DNA from: JBMNQS01 sp050944255
Lineage (GTDB): Bacteria > Bacillota > Clostridia > Christensenellales > Maliibacteriaceae
DNA length: 64,000 nt
Assembly: GCA_050944255.1 (NCBI GenBank)
Contig: JBMNQS010000002.1
Span: 1-64,000, forward strand
Reading direction: 5' to 3'
In this document: positions 9,471 through 18,789 of the stretch, piece after piece
Layout of the letters: each line of letters starts with the position of its first letter
Numbering within the stretch: position 1 is the stretch's first letter
Notes under the pieces: model-generated
The model's database searches: none
Seen by the model: only the letters and a program-made list of their open reading frames with translations
Told to the model about the DNA's origin: nothing
Made by a program: the position numbers and the translations under genes

Positions 9471-10026
9471 AAAACTGACGCTTAGAAAAAGCATGAAAAC
9501 GGCCCTGAAAGGCCTGAAACAAGACGATATGACCAGACAGCAGGACGCCGTCAACGACCTATTGACGCGGTTTTTAGCCGCCAAAGGTTTTCGGCGCGCG
9601 CTCTTTTACGTGCCCATTCAAAACGAAATTTCACCCATGGCGGCCATGGAGCGCTTCCATGCGGGCGGCGGGGAAGTGTACCTGCCCGTGTGCACCAGCC
9701 GAGATGAGATGCTGGTGAAGAAGTGGAACGGGCAGGACTGCGCGGACTGCGACGCCATGGGCGTGCCCGCGCCGCTGGACGGGGAACTGCTCGGCGATAT
9801 GAGCGCTCTGGACTGCGTGATCGTGCCCGCGCTGGCCTTTACCTCCATCGGTGCCAGGCTGGGACGCGGCGCGGGGTTCTACGACAAATTCCTCAACGCG
9901 CTGCCAGAAAGCGTGCTGCGGATCGGGCTGGCTTGGAATCAGCAGGTTCTGCCCCGGATACCGCTGGAATACCACGACGCGGCGGTGAATATCGTGCTGT
10001 TTGAAAACGCCCATATCCACATTTAA
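9463..10026 (+). CDS. 5-formyltetrahydrofolate cyclo-ligase
   Basis: A 187-residue ATP-dependent enzyme converting 5-formyl-THF to 5,10-methenyl-THF. The family signature GARLGRGAGFYDKFL is near residue 130, with a basic N-terminal ATP-contact region (LRKSMKTALK) and FYVPIQNEI. It overlaps the end of alr, indicating coupled translation. Folate one-carbon metabolism also feeds TrmFO encoded later in the window. Confidence 0.93.
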   Translation: MTEKLTLRKSMKTALKGLKQDDMTRQQDAVNDLLTRFLAAKGFRRALFYVPIQNEISPMAAMERFHAGGGEVYLPVCTSRDEMLVKKWNGQDCADCDAMGVPAPLDGELLGDMSALDCVIVPALAFTSIGARLGRGAGFYDKFLNALPESVLRIGLAWNQQVLPRIPLEYHDAAVNIVLFENAHIHI

Positions 10027-10057
10027 TGCCCGATCGCGTCGTTTGGGTTTCAAACGC

Positions 10058-10087
10058 TTGTCCACGGGCTTATGGTTATGGTAAAAT
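10058..10087 (+). promoter_or_regulatory. Sigma-A-type promoter for rsmD-coaD
   Basis: TTGTCC (10058-10063), 18-bp spacer, TAAAAT (10082-10087), placed about 40 bp before the rsmD start. The match is moderate. Confidence 0.5.
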
Positions 10088-10129
10088 GAGGGGCAGGACA
10101 GGCCCTTTTGCAAAGGATGGGAGGCCGAT

Positions 10130-10678
10130 ATGCGCATTATAGCCGGCTCGGCCGGAGGGCGCCGCCTCGTTTCGCCGCCCGGTCAAAACGCCCGCCCCAC
10201 CCATGAGCGCGTGCGCGAAGCGGTGTTTTCCATGCTGACGCCGTTTTTGAGCGGCGGCCGGGTGCTGGACCTGTTTGCGGGCAGCGGCGCCATGGGGCTT
10301 GAAGCCCTGTCGCGGGGCATGGACGAAGCCATATTCGTGGACGCGGACAGGGGCGCCGTCAGGACCATACAGAGCAACATCGAGGCGCTTGGGTTTAATC
10401 GCTGCCGCGTGCTGCACATGGACGCGCTGCGGGCATTGGATCGTGAAAAGGGGCCCTTTGATCTGGCGTTTGTGGACCCGCCGTACGACGCGGGCCTGAT
10501 GATGCCGGCCCTTGAAAAACTGGCGGCCAACAAACTGATTGCCCCCGGCGCCAGAATCGTCTGCGAAAGACGGTTCGGCGACGAGACGCCGGTGCCGGGC
10601 GCCTACGACCTGCTGCGCCGGCGCAGATACGGCATTGCGGAGATACTACTGTTGTCAGAAAGGGAGCTGAAACCATGA
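10130..10678 (+). CDS. rsmD: 16S rRNA (guanine(966)-N2)-methyltransferase RsmD
   Basis: A 182-residue class I SAM methyltransferase acting on 30S assembly. It shows RVREAVFSML, the SAM-binding DLFAGSGAMGLEALSRG near residue 45, and the catalytic FVDPPYDAG (DPPY motif) near residue 118. Its stop overlaps the coaD start by 4 bp, a conserved pairing in Firmicutes. Confidence 0.95.
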   Translation: MRIIAGSAGGRRLVSPPGQNARPTHERVREAVFSMLTPFLSGGRVLDLFAGSGAMGLEALSRGMDEAIFVDADRGAVRTIQSNIEALGFNRCRVLHMDALRALDREKGPFDLAFVDPPYDAGLMMPALEKLAANKLIAPGARIVCERRFGDETPVPGAYDLLRRRRYGIAEILLLSERELKP

Positions 10679-11166
10679 AACTCGTCTATCCGGGCAGTTT
10701 CGATCCCATTACAAACGGCCATATGGATATCATCCGGCGCGCGGCGGTTCTGGCCGACGAGCTGGTGGTGGCCGTGTTGCGCAACAGCGAAAAGCGCAAG
10801 CCCCTCTTCTCCGTGGAGGAGCGGGCCGAGCTGATCCGAAGAAGCGTGGCGGGCATCGAAAATGTGGTGGTGGACACCTTCGACGGCCTTTTGGTGGATT
10901 ACGCCAGGGGCCAGAAGGCGCAGGCCATCGTCCGCGGCCTGCGGGCCATGAGCGACTTTGAGAGCGAGCTTCAGATGGCGTCGATGAACCATCGCCTGGC
11001 GCCGGATATTGAAATGCTGTTTTTAATGACCGGCGGGGAGTACTCGTTTCTTTCCTCCAGCATGGTCAAGGAATTGGGCAGCTACGACGCCGACATCAGC
11101 GGCCTGGTGCCCGATGTGATCGTCGATACCGTGCGCAACCGCCTACATCGCGGTACCCGCGTTTAA
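10675..11166 (+). CDS. coaD: Phosphopantetheine adenylyltransferase
   Basis: Catalyses the penultimate step of CoA synthesis, 4'-phosphopantetheine + ATP to dephospho-CoA. 163 residues, standard size. The nucleotidyltransferase motif YPGSFDPITNGHMDII is at the N terminus, with the RGLRAMSDFESELQMA segment in the middle and FLSSSMVKELGSYDADISGLVP near the end. ATG overlaps the rsmD stop. Confidence 0.97.
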   Translation: MKLVYPGSFDPITNGHMDIIRRAAVLADELVVAVLRNSEKRKPLFSVEERAELIRRSVAGIENVVVDTFDGLLVDYARGQKAQAIVRGLRAMSDFESELQMASMNHRLAPDIEMLFLMTGGEYSFLSSSMVKELGSYDADISGLVPDVIVDTVRNRLHRGTRV

Positions 11167-11186
11167 AAACAAATAGGGGGACTTTT

Positions 11187-11633
11187 ATGAGCGTTATGTC
11201 GCTGATCGAGCTATTGCGAACCGAAATTGAGGAGGCGCCCCGCCGCCTCGGCGGCAAAGTGTCGCTTGAACAGGAAAAACTCTTGAATATCGTCCAGCAG
11301 GCGGCCGCGGAGCTGCCCTCGGACATCAAGAACGCGGAATACATCGTCAAGGAGCGCCAGCGCATTATCCTTGAAGCCGAGCACGAGGCGGAAAAAATCC
11401 TGGAGGAAGCCAGGGTACAGGCCAGAACCATGGTTTCCGAACACGAAATTCTAAAGGAAGCCACCTCCAACGCCCAGAAGATTCTGGCCAACGCCGAGGA
11501 CAACGCCAAGGCCATCCGCCGCGCGGCCAACGATTACGCCGACGAGCTTCTGGCCGAAATGGAGGAATACGTGGGCAGCCACCTGGAATTGATCCGCCAG
11601 AACCGCCGGTCGCTGCAGCGGCCGTCCAAATAA
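11187..11633 (+). CDS. Coiled-coil protein of unknown function (F-ATPase subunit b-like helix)
   Basis: A 148-residue, Ala/Glu-rich, mostly helical protein with no membrane segment. The central stretch AEHEAEKILEEARVQARTM is heptad-like and resembles ATP synthase b/E stalk subunits; this is a composition resemblance, not an assignment. Similar ORFs sit between coaD and plsX in other clostridia. It starts 21 bp after coaD behind AGGGGG. It may scaffold a membrane or cell-division process, but nothing in the sequence decides this. Confidence 0.75.
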   Translation: MSVMSLIELLRTEIEEAPRRLGGKVSLEQEKLLNIVQQAAAELPSDIKNAEYIVKERQRIILEAEHEAEKILEEARVQARTMVSEHEILKEATSNAQKILANAEDNAKAIRRAANDYADELLAEMEEYVGSHLELIRQNRRSLQRPSK

Positions 11634-11661
11634 ACCCAAACCGAGAGAAAGAAGTGAAACG

Positions 11662-12690
11662 ATGCCGCATATACTCTTAGACGCCATGGGCGGCGACCAC
11701 GCCCCCAAAGCCATCGTTCAGGGAGCGGTTGAGGCCCTTTTGGCTTACCCCGAAGCGGAGCTGACGCTGGTGGGGCCGGGGGACGCCATTGAAGCCGAAC
11801 TCTCCGGCGCGAGCTACGACGCCTCGCGCCTTCACATCATGCCCGCCTCCCAGGTGATCACCAATGAGGAGTCCCCGGCGCTGGCCGTCAGGAGGAAGAG
11901 GGATTCCACCATGGTGGTGGGGCTGAACATGTTGAAAGATAAGAAAGCCGACGCGTTGATCACCGCCGGCAGCACAGGGGCCATACTGGTGGCCTCGCTG
12001 CTGATCCTAAAAACGCTTGCGGGCATTCACCGCCCGGCGCTGGCGCCGCTTCTGCCGACGATAAACGGCCGCGTGATGCTCATCGACTGCGGCGCCAACG
12101 TGGATGCCAAGCCCATGCATTTGGAGCAGTTCGCACTGATGGGTTCGGCCTACATGCAGGCCGTGGAGGGGATCGAAAACCCGCGGGTGGGTCTTGTCAA
12201 CGTGGGCGCGGAGGAGGAGAAGGGCAACGAGCTGACCAAGGCGGCCTATCCGCTTTTGAAGCGGCTGCCCATCAACTTTGTCGGCAACGTGGAGGGCAGG
12301 GACATCCTTCTGGACGCGGCGGACGTGGTGGTCTGCGACGCGTTCGCGGGCAACATCATCCTGAAGCATACCGAGGGCATGGCCAAGGCGCTGACTACGC
12401 TGCTGAAAAGGGAGCTGACCAGCAAACCCGCCTATAAACTGATGGCCGCGGGCCTTCGGGGCGCGTTCCGCAGCTTCAGGGACAGCATGGATTACACCCA
12501 GTATGGCGGCGCGCCGCTTCTGGGCCTGAACGGCTGCGTGATCAAGAGCCACGGCTCCTCGGACCCTACGGCCATCGTCTCCAGCGTCAGGCAGGCCATA
12601 GGCTTTGTGGAAAAGGACCTGGTGGGCAAAATCGCCGCAAAACTCAGTGAGATACATGATGCAGGAAATCCCAGCCATCATGAAGAATAA
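11662..12690 (+). CDS. plsX: Phosphate acyltransferase PlsX
   Basis: Converts acyl-ACP to acyl-phosphate for phospholipid synthesis. 342 residues. It begins ILLDAMGGDHAPKAIVQGA, the PlsX hallmark, with ALITAGSTGAILVASLL, VMLIDCGANVDAKP and DAFAGNIILKHTEG following. The acpP gene directly downstream encodes its acyl carrier, so the two form a lipid-synthesis pair. ATG 11662 lies behind GAGAAAGAAG. Confidence 0.96.
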   Translation: MPHILLDAMGGDHAPKAIVQGAVEALLAYPEAELTLVGPGDAIEAELSGASYDASRLHIMPASQVITNEESPALAVRRKRDSTMVVGLNMLKDKKADALITAGSTGAILVASLLILKTLAGIHRPALAPLLPTINGRVMLIDCGANVDAKPMHLEQFALMGSAYMQAVEGIENPRVGLVNVGAEEEKGNELTKAAYPLLKRLPINFVGNVEGRDILLDAADVVVCDAFAGNIILKHTEGMAKALTTLLKRELTSKPAYKLMAAGLRGAFRSFRDSMDYTQYGGAPLLGLNGCVIKSHGSSDPTAIVSSVRQAIGFVEKDLVGKIAAKLSEIHDAGNPSHHEE

Positions 12691-12744
12691 ATCATACGCA
12701 TCAATGTTCTCAAAACTATTTTTGAGTATGGAGGAAACAATTCA

Positions 12745-12984
12745 ATGGTATTTGACAAAGTAAAGGCCGTTATCGCCAAACAGCTTGAAATCGACGAAGA
12801 AAAAATTACGATGGAATCGCTGCTTGTGGACGACCTGAAGGCAGACTCCCTGGACATTGTCGAACTGATCTTCAACCTGGAGGAAATCTTCGATATCGCC
12901 ATTGCCGAGGAAGAGGAAGAACAGGTCCAGCAGATGACCAAGGTGGCCGATATCGTTCATTACATCGAAAGCCGCATCGCTTGA
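12745..12984 (+). CDS. acpP: Acyl carrier protein
   Basis: A 79-residue acidic carrier protein. The phosphopantetheine attachment serine is in DDLKADSLDIVELIF near residue 38. ATG follows GGAGGAAACAATTCA. A small CTCAAAA/TTTTGAG hairpin at 12711-12728 sits between plsX and this gene. Confidence 0.97.
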   Translation: MVFDKVKAVIAKQLEIDEEKITMESLLVDDLKADSLDIVELIFNLEEIFDIAIAEEEEEQVQQMTKVADIVHYIESRIA

Positions 12985-13080
12985 ATGCAGCGTTTTTACC
13001 GGATTGTGGGATGGAGATCTTTAAAACCGGCAGACCGGTCTTAAAGGTCTCTGTTCATACTCATTGGAGGTGAAACGTGC

Positions 13081-13803
13081 ATGAACCGCGCATACAGAGC
13101 GCTTGAAGAAGCCATCGGCTACGAATTCAAAGACAAGAAGCTGCTCCACCTGGCATTGACGCACCGGTCCTACCAGGAGCGCGAGCCCGGCGTCAAGAGC
13201 CATAACCAGCGCCTGGAATACCTGGGCGACGCGGTGCTGCAGCTTTACATCAGCCAGGAACTTTACAGCCGTTTCCCCAGCGCCGACGAAAGTGCGCTCT
13301 CACAGGCCCGTGCGGCCCTGGTCTGCGAGCAGTCGCTGCGAAAGCGCGCGCGTAAACTGGGCCTGGGAGAGTACCTTTACCTGGGCAAGGGGGAAGAGCA
13401 GGCCGGCGCAAGGGACCGGTCGTCCACGCTGGCCGACGCCATGGAGGCGCTCATCGGCGCCATCTATCTCGACGGCGGCCACGACGCCACCAGGCAGTTT
13501 GTCATGCGCATCTTCAGTCCCTTTCTGGAGGATATCATGAATCCGGCCAACTGGCTGGACGTAAAGACGTCGCTGATACTGCTGCTGTCGGCCACAGAGG
13601 AAATCCCGCTGTATGAGATCGTCCGCGAATCGGGCCCGGACCACGACCGTGAGTTTGAGGCGGAAGTCTCCTACCAGGGGAAATTTCTGGGCCGCGGCAT
13701 CGGAAAGAGCAAAAAAGAGGCCGAGCGGCAGGCCGCCAGAAACGCGCTTGAAAACTTCAGTAAAACGGAAGGACAGCATCATCTTGGAACTGAAGAAACT
13801 TGA
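13081..13803 (+). CDS. rnc: Ribonuclease III
   Basis: A double-strand-specific endoribonuclease for rRNA and mRNA processing. 240 residues. The signature HNQRLEYLGDAVLQLYIS with catalytic Glu/Asp is near residue 42, with the second acidic cluster in STLADAMEALIGAIYLDGG near residue 118. The C-terminal dsRBD contains FEAEVSYQGKFLGRGIGKSKK. ATG lies 8 bases after GGAGGTG. The 3' end overlaps the start of smc by 20 bp. Confidence 0.96.
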   Translation: MNRAYRALEEAIGYEFKDKKLLHLALTHRSYQEREPGVKSHNQRLEYLGDAVLQLYISQELYSRFPSADESALSQARAALVCEQSLRKRARKLGLGEYLYLGKGEEQAGARDRSSTLADAMEALIGAIYLDGGHDATRQFVMRIFSPFLEDIMNPANWLDVKTSLILLLSATEEIPLYEIVRESGPDHDREFEAEVSYQGKFLGRGIGKSKKEAERQAARNALENFSKTEGQHHLGTEET

Positions 13804-16800
13804 ACTGTACGGGTTTAAATCCTTCGCGGACCGTACGGAAATAGCCTTCGATCACGGCATCACCGGCGTCGTTGGACCCAACGGCAGCGGCAAGAGCAAT
13901 ATTTCCGATGCCGTCAGATGGGTGCTGGGCGAACAGAACGCCAGGCAGATACGCGGCGCCAAAATGGAGGACGTGATCTTCGGCGGCACGCAGAAGCGCA
14001 AGCCCCACGCCTTTTGCGAGGTGTCGCTGTACCTGGATAACCAGGACCAGACGCTGCCCATCGACTTTTCCGAAGTGGTGATCACCCGCAGGCTCTACAG
14101 AAGCGGAGAGAGCGAGTACTTCATCAACCGCAACAGCTGCCGGATGCGCAACATCGTGGACCTGTTCCGCGATACCGGCGCAGGGAAAGAGGGCTACTCC
14201 ATCATCGGTCAGGGCCGCGTGGACGAGCTTCTGTCCAACCGCCCGGAGGACCGACGCGCCGTGTTCGAGGAGGCCAGCGGCGTCTCCAAGTACAAGGCCC
14301 GGCGCGAGGAGGCCCGGCGCAAGCTGGAGCACACCAGGGTCAATTTAACGCGCCTTGAGGACATCATCGCGGAGCTTGACGTGCAGATAGAACCGCTGGA
14401 AGAGCAGAGCCGAACCGCCAAAGAGTTTCTTCTGTTGCGCGACCAGCTTCGAAACGACGAGATCAATATGTTCATCCACCACTACGAACGGGCGCAAGGC
14501 CGTACGCAGGAGCTGGAGAACTCTCTTTCGCAGCTTGAAGCCGAGACTCTCCAAATCCAGGAGGAAGAGCAGAAAATCCGCCTGGAAAACGTGGAGCTGG
14601 ACGGGGCCATGCAGGTTCTTGAAGAGGAACTGTCCGATCTGCGCCGGCAGCATATGCAGGCGGCCTCCGCCGCCGAGCGCGGCGCCGCCGCCGTCTCGGC
14701 GCTTGAAGAGAGCATCGCCCGAAGCGGGGAGGACCTGCAAAAGGGCGAGGCGGACATCGACAGGGAGTCCAGACAGCTGGAGGAAATCGTCCGCCAGATG
14801 GACGACATGGCGTCCAGCGCGCTGACCTCCAAGGAAGTGGTAGAGCGGCAAAAAGAAGAGCTTTCCCTGCTGGAAGAGCGCTCAAAGGCGGCGGAAATGG
14901 CGCTTTTCGGCAGTGAAACGGCGCTTGAAAACGCAAAGAACGCCATGATGGAGCAGCTCAACCGCATGTCGGATATCCGCGCGCGCAAAGAGCAGTTGTC
15001 CACCATGCAAAAGAGCATTGCCGAAAGGATCGGCGAAACCGGGGAGGCGGCCCGCCGCGCAAAGGAGCAGGTGGAGCTGGCCCTCAAGGAGCGGGACGAG
15101 GCCAAATCCGCCCTTGAGGAGGCCACCGGCCACAGGGACGCGCTGACAGGGAGGCGCCGGGCGCTGCTTGAGCAGACCGAAGAAAAGACTGCCGGCCGCA
15201 GGCAGCTTTCCGAGACGCTGCAAAAACTTGAGAACGAGGCGGGCCGGATGGAGTCGCGCCTTCGGATGCTGAAGGACATGAAGCGCGATTACGAGGGCTT
15301 CCAGCACAGCGTGCGCAGCCTCTTGAAGGACGCCGAGCGCAACCAGGCCGTAAAGAGTGCTATTTTGGGCGTGTTTGCCGAGTTGATCACCGTTTCCGAA
15401 AACGTTGAGAAGGCCATTGAGGTGGCGCTGGGCGCCGCCATGCAGAATATTGTGACTCAAGATGAGAAGGACGCCAAGAGGCTCATCGAGCACCTGAGAA
15501 ACAACCGCTACGGAAAAGCCACGTTCCTGCCGCTGTCCAGCGTGCAGCCAAGGAGCCTGTCCGCCCAGGAGAAGCGGTCGCTTTCGGCGGACGGTGTGCT
15601 GGGCGTGGCCAGCGAGCTGGTCAGCTTTGATCATGCGTACCGCCCGGCGGTGGAGCACCTTCTGGGGCGCGTGGTCATCGTGCGGGACATGGATACGGGG
15701 ATTGCCCTGGCCAGGGCCAACCGCTACGCGTTTAGGATCGTGACGCAGCAGGGAGACGTTCTAAACGCCGGCGGCAGCATGACCGGTGGCTCCGGACAGT
15801 CCCGCTCCACCAGCCTTCTGGCCCGCGACAGGCAGATCGCCCAGGCCGAGAAAGAGCTGGCCGCCTTTGAAAGGCAGCGGGCGGAGGCGGCGCAGATGAA
15901 CGAAAAAATGCGCCGGGAGATCGAAAACCTGCGCAGGCAGGCCGCCGGCCTTGAAAACGAGGCGCACCAGGCGGACCTTCTGGTGGCCCGCGAAACCGAG
16001 CGCTTTGAGATCCTGGGCGAGACGCTTGCCGACCGGCAGGCCAGGCATCAAAGACGGTTGGACGAAGAGGCTCAACTACAGGAAAGTCTCGCCGATGTCC
16101 AGGGCGAACTTGTGCAGATGGATGCCACGGCGTCCCATGAGAGTGAGCGCGTGGTCACCGATGAGGACCTGGCGGCGCTTTCATCAAAGGTGCAGCAGGA
16201 CAGGGCCGCCTGCGAGGCGCTGCGCGAAGAGCTCTCGGCGCTTCGGGTGCACATCGCCACCACGCAGTCGCAGATGCAGAGCCAGGAGAACCAGCGGGAA
16301 ATCTTTATCCGCGAAAAGCAGCGACTGTCCCAGAACATCGAAAAGTGGCAGCGGCAGCAGGACCGGCTGCGTGAAGATATGAGCGGCGCGCAGCTTCGGC
16401 TGGATGCCCTGATGCGGGAGCTGGAGCAGAGCCGTGCGCAGCAATCGGGCATCGAAAGCCGGTTAAAGGAAGCCGAGCGGCGCCGCGAGGCGCTCCGAAG
16501 CCAGTCCAGGGAGTACATACAGGGCATCGAGCAGGCGGCGCAGCGGCTTGCCGACGTGTCCGAACGCAAGCACAAGATGGAGATGCAGAAAATCCGCCTG
16601 CAGGCGGACCTGGAAAATCTCCAGAGCCGCATGTGGGACGATTACCAATTGACCTACGCGGGTGCGCTGCCGCTGAAAACCGAGGGCTTTATCATCGCCG
16701 GGGCACCCACCCGCATCCACCAGACCCGGGAGAAAATCCGGGCGCTGGGGGATGTGAACGTCAACGCGGTGGAAGAGTACAAGCGCGTACTGGAAAGAAG

Positions 16801-17362
16801 CGAATACCTGACGGCGCAGCAAAAAGATCTTCTGGATGCCATCGACAACCTCAACGAGGTGATCGACCAACTCCAGCAGAAGATGACGGAGCGGTTCTCC
16901 CAGCAGTTTGAGCTGATCAACATCAACTTCACCCGCATCTTCCAGCAGCTCTTCCAGGGCGGCACCGCCAGGCTGATCCTGCAGGACCCGGACAACCCGC
17001 TGGAATGCGGCATCGATATCGTGGCGCAGCCGCCGGGCAAAAAGCTGCAGTCCATGTCTCTTTTATCCGGCGGCGAAAAGACGCTGACGGCCATCGCCAT
17101 CCTCTTTGCGATGCTGTCCATCAAGCCCACGCCGTTCTGCATTCTCGACGAAATCGAGGCCAATCTGGACGACGTCAACGCCGTGACCTACGCGGAGTTT
17201 CTGAGAAAATACGCACAGAAAACCCAGTTTGTCGTCATCACCCACAGAAAGCAGTCCATGGAGGCGGCCGACGCCCTCTACGGCGTAGCCATGGAGGAAA
17301 AGGGCGTCTCCCGCCTGGTATCGGTGCGGCTGCAGGATTATCATCAGGCGGACGCCTCGTAG
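13784..17362 (+). CDS. smc: Chromosome segregation ATPase SMC
   Basis: A condensin core ATPase, 1192 residues if started at TTG 13784, matching the about 1190 residues of the family. The Walker A GPNGSGKSN is at residues 31-39. Two long coiled coils flank a hinge near residues 515-640 (GVFAELITVSENVEKAIEV). The ABC signature LSGGEKTLTAIA is near residue 1093 and Walker B ILDEIEANLDD near 1119. The frame extends upstream inside rnc, but homology begins at ELKKLELYGFKSFAD. GGAAGG about nine bases upstream supports TTG. The rnc-smc-ftsY order is classic Firmicutes. Confidence 0.96.
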   Translation: MELKKLELYGFKSFADRTEIAFDHGITGVVGPNGSGKSNISDAVRWVLGEQNARQIRGAKMEDVIFGGTQKRKPHAFCEVSLYLDNQDQTLPIDFSEVVITRRLYRSGESEYFINRNSCRMRNIVDLFRDTGAGKEGYSIIGQGRVDELLSNRPEDRRAVFEEASGVSKYKARREEARRKLEHTRVNLTRLEDIIAELDVQIEPLEEQSRTAKEFLLLRDQLRNDEINMFIHHYERAQGRTQELENSLSQLEAETLQIQEEEQKIRLENVELDGAMQVLEEELSDLRRQHMQAASAAERGAAAVSALEESIARSGEDLQKGEADIDRESRQLEEIVRQMDDMASSALTSKEVVERQKEELSLLEERSKAAEMALFGSETALENAKNAMMEQLNRMSDIRARKEQLSTMQKSIAERIGETGEAARRAKEQVELALKERDEAKSALEEATGHRDALTGRRRALLEQTEEKTAGRRQLSETLQKLENEAGRMESRLRMLKDMKRDYEGFQHSVRSLLKDAERNQAVKSAILGVFAELITVSENVEKAIEVALGAAMQNIVTQDEKDAKRLIEHLRNNRYGKATFLPLSSVQPRSLSAQEKRSLSADGVLGVASELVSFDHAYRPAVEHLLGRVVIVRDMDTGIALARANRYAFRIVTQQGDVLNAGGSMTGGSGQSRSTSLLARDRQIAQAEKELAAFERQRAEAAQMNEKMRREIENLRRQAAGLENEAHQADLLVARETERFEILGETLADRQARHQRRLDEEAQLQESLADVQGELVQMDATASHESERVVTDEDLAALSSKVQQDRAACEALREELSALRVHIATTQSQMQSQENQREIFIREKQRLSQNIEKWQRQQDRLREDMSGAQLRLDALMRELEQSRAQQSGIESRLKEAERRREALRSQSREYIQGIEQAAQRLADVSERKHKMEMQKIRLQADLENLQSRMWDDYQLTYAGALPLKTEGFIIAGAPTRIHQTREKIRALGDVNVNAVEEYKRVLERSEYLTAQQKDLLDAIDNLNEVIDQLQQKMTERFSQQFELININFTRIFQQLFQGGTARLILQDPDNPLECGIDIVAQPPGKKLQSMSLLSGGEKTLTAIAILFAMLSIKPTPFCILDEIEANLDDVNAVTYAEFLRKYAQKTQFVVITHRKQSMEAADALYGVAMEEKGVSRLVSVRLQDYHQADAS

Positions 17363-17404
17363 CGGCGCGCAGCCTGGGAAGTTACAATACCACAGGAGAA
17401 AACC

Positions 17405-18319
17405 ATGGAGAAAAAAGGCTTGTTCGCCCGCTTCAAAGACGGGCTTGCAAAGACGAGAAACGCCGTCACCAAGCGGATTGGTGAACTGTTCCAATACTAC
17501 ACGCAGATGAACGACGAGTTCTTCGACGACCTGGAGGCCATACTCATCGGCGCCGATATGGGCACCATGACGGTGACGGAGGTCATCGACGAGGTTCGCG
17601 CCAAGGTGAAGGAAAAGAAGATTGGCGATGCGGACCAGGTGAAAGAGCTTTTGGTGCAGGCCATTTTAAAGCGCATGGACCAGGCGCCGGAGCCGGAGCC
17701 CATCGGGAAGAACACGGTGCTTCTGATCGTGGGCGTCAACGGCGTGGGCAAGACCACCAGCATCGGCAAGCTGACTCATAGGCTCAAGGACCAGGGGCAC
17801 AGTGTGCTTCTGGCGGCGGCGGACACGTTCCGCGCGGCGGCGGTGAACCAGCTCAAAACATGGGCGCAGCGGGCGGATACTACCGTGATTGCCCACGAGC
17901 AGGGGGCCGACCCGGCGGCAGTGGTCTACGACGCGCTGGCGGCCAAAAGGGCGCGGGGTATCGACATACTGATCGTAGACACCGCCGGAAGGCTACACAA
18001 CAAGAAGAATTTAATGAACGAGCTGGAGAAGATTCACCGGGTCATCGGCCGCGAGGCGCCGGACTCAAACCTGCAGACGCTGCTGGTGCTGGACGCCACC
18101 ACGGGCCAGAACGCCTTGCAGCAGGCCAAGACCTTCGGCGAGGTGACCCATCTGACCGGCGTGGTGCTGACCAAGCTGGACGGGACGGCCAAGGGCGGTG
18201 TGGTGGTGCCCATACAGGCGGAACTTCGGATTCCGGTGCGCTACGTGGGGATCGGCGAAGCTTTGGATGATTTACAGCCCTTTGACGCGGAAACCTTCGT
18301 GCGGGCGCTGTTTGATTGA
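17405..18319 (+). CDS. ftsY: Signal recognition particle receptor FtsY
   Basis: An SRP receptor GTPase that docks ribosome-SRP complexes at the membrane. 304 residues, lacking the long acidic N-terminal A domain of proteobacterial FtsY, as usual in Firmicutes. GTPase motifs are GVNGVGKTTSIGKL (G1), DTFRAAAVNQL, DTAGRLHNKKN (G3) and TKLDGTAKGG (G4). ATG follows AGGAGAAAACC. Confidence 0.96.
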   Translation: MEKKGLFARFKDGLAKTRNAVTKRIGELFQYYTQMNDEFFDDLEAILIGADMGTMTVTEVIDEVRAKVKEKKIGDADQVKELLVQAILKRMDQAPEPEPIGKNTVLLIVGVNGVGKTTSIGKLTHRLKDQGHSVLLAAADTFRAAAVNQLKTWAQRADTTVIAHEQGADPAAVVYDALAAKRARGIDILIVDTAGRLHNKKNLMNELEKIHRVIGREAPDSNLQTLLVLDATTGQNALQQAKTFGEVTHLTGVVLTKLDGTAKGGVVVPIQAELRIPVRYVGIGEALDDLQPFDAETFVRALFD

Positions 18320-18361
18320 CGGGAAGGCATCCCCTGACAAAAATACAGGCGTGAAAAAAAC

Positions 18362-18391
18362 TTGACTTTTCCTGAAAAAATGGTGTATACT
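18362..18391 (+). promoter_or_regulatory. Strong sigma-A-type promoter for ylxM-ffh
   Basis: TTGACT (18362-18367), 18-bp spacer, TATACT (18386-18391). The predicted transcript would begin within or just ahead of the stem-loop at 18395-18422. Confidence 0.75.
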
Positions 18392-18394
18392 CAT

Positions 18395-18422
18395 CGCTGT
18401 AAAGGGGAAAACCTTTACAGCG
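18395..18422 (+). promoter_or_regulatory. Perfect 11-bp stem-loop at the 5' end of the ylxM-ffh transcript
   Basis: CGCTGTAAAGG and CCTTTACAGCG are perfectly complementary around a GGAAAA loop. They start only a few bases after the -10 box and are followed by ATATTTTTA. It may protect the mRNA 5' end or act as a weak attenuator. No known RNA family is recognised. Confidence 0.6.
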
Positions 18423-18468
18423 ATATTTTTAATGGTCCGGACAGTTCTTTTTACTGGAGGGAACTGAA

Positions 18469-18789
18469 ATGGAAAACAAGGTGCGGGGCAGCCTGCTGCT
18501 GGCCGTCTACGGGCCGGTTCTGACGCGGCGCCAGCAGGAGATCATGACCCTTTATCTGGACGACGATTTGTCCCTGGCGGAGATCGCGCAGATGCATGGG
18601 GTGTCCAGGCAGGGTGTGCACGACACGATCCGCCGGGCGCAGCACGTGCTGGACGAACTGGAGGAAAAACTCGGCTTCGCCGCCAAATACCTGCGGTTTC
18701 AGGCTTTGGCGCAAGAGCAGCGGAAAATGATCGGAGAGGACGCATCCGCCGTACTGGACAAGATGCTGGCCCTTTGGGAGGACGAATAA
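18469..18789 (+). CDS. ylxM: YlxM/UPF0122 family helix-turn-helix protein
   Basis: A 106-residue protein with a sigma-70 region 4-like helix-turn-helix: LTRRQQEIMTLYLDDDLSLA, then a recognition helix in SRQGVHDTIRRAQHVL. The family is almost always encoded directly before ffh, as here (zero bp gap to the ffh start). It is thought to modulate SRP; a DNA-binding role is inferred from the fold only. GGAGGG precedes the ATG. Confidence 0.92.
   Translation: MENKVRGSLLLAVYGPVLTRRQQEIMTLYLDDDLSLAEIAQMHGVSRQGVHDTIRRAQHVLDELEEKLGFAAKYLRFQALAQEQRKMIGEDASAVLDKMLALWEDE

Noticed and set aside
18395..18422. SRP RNA or other structured RNA gene near ffh
   Set aside because: Only a simple hairpin is present, with none of the conserved SRP Alu or S-domain motifs.
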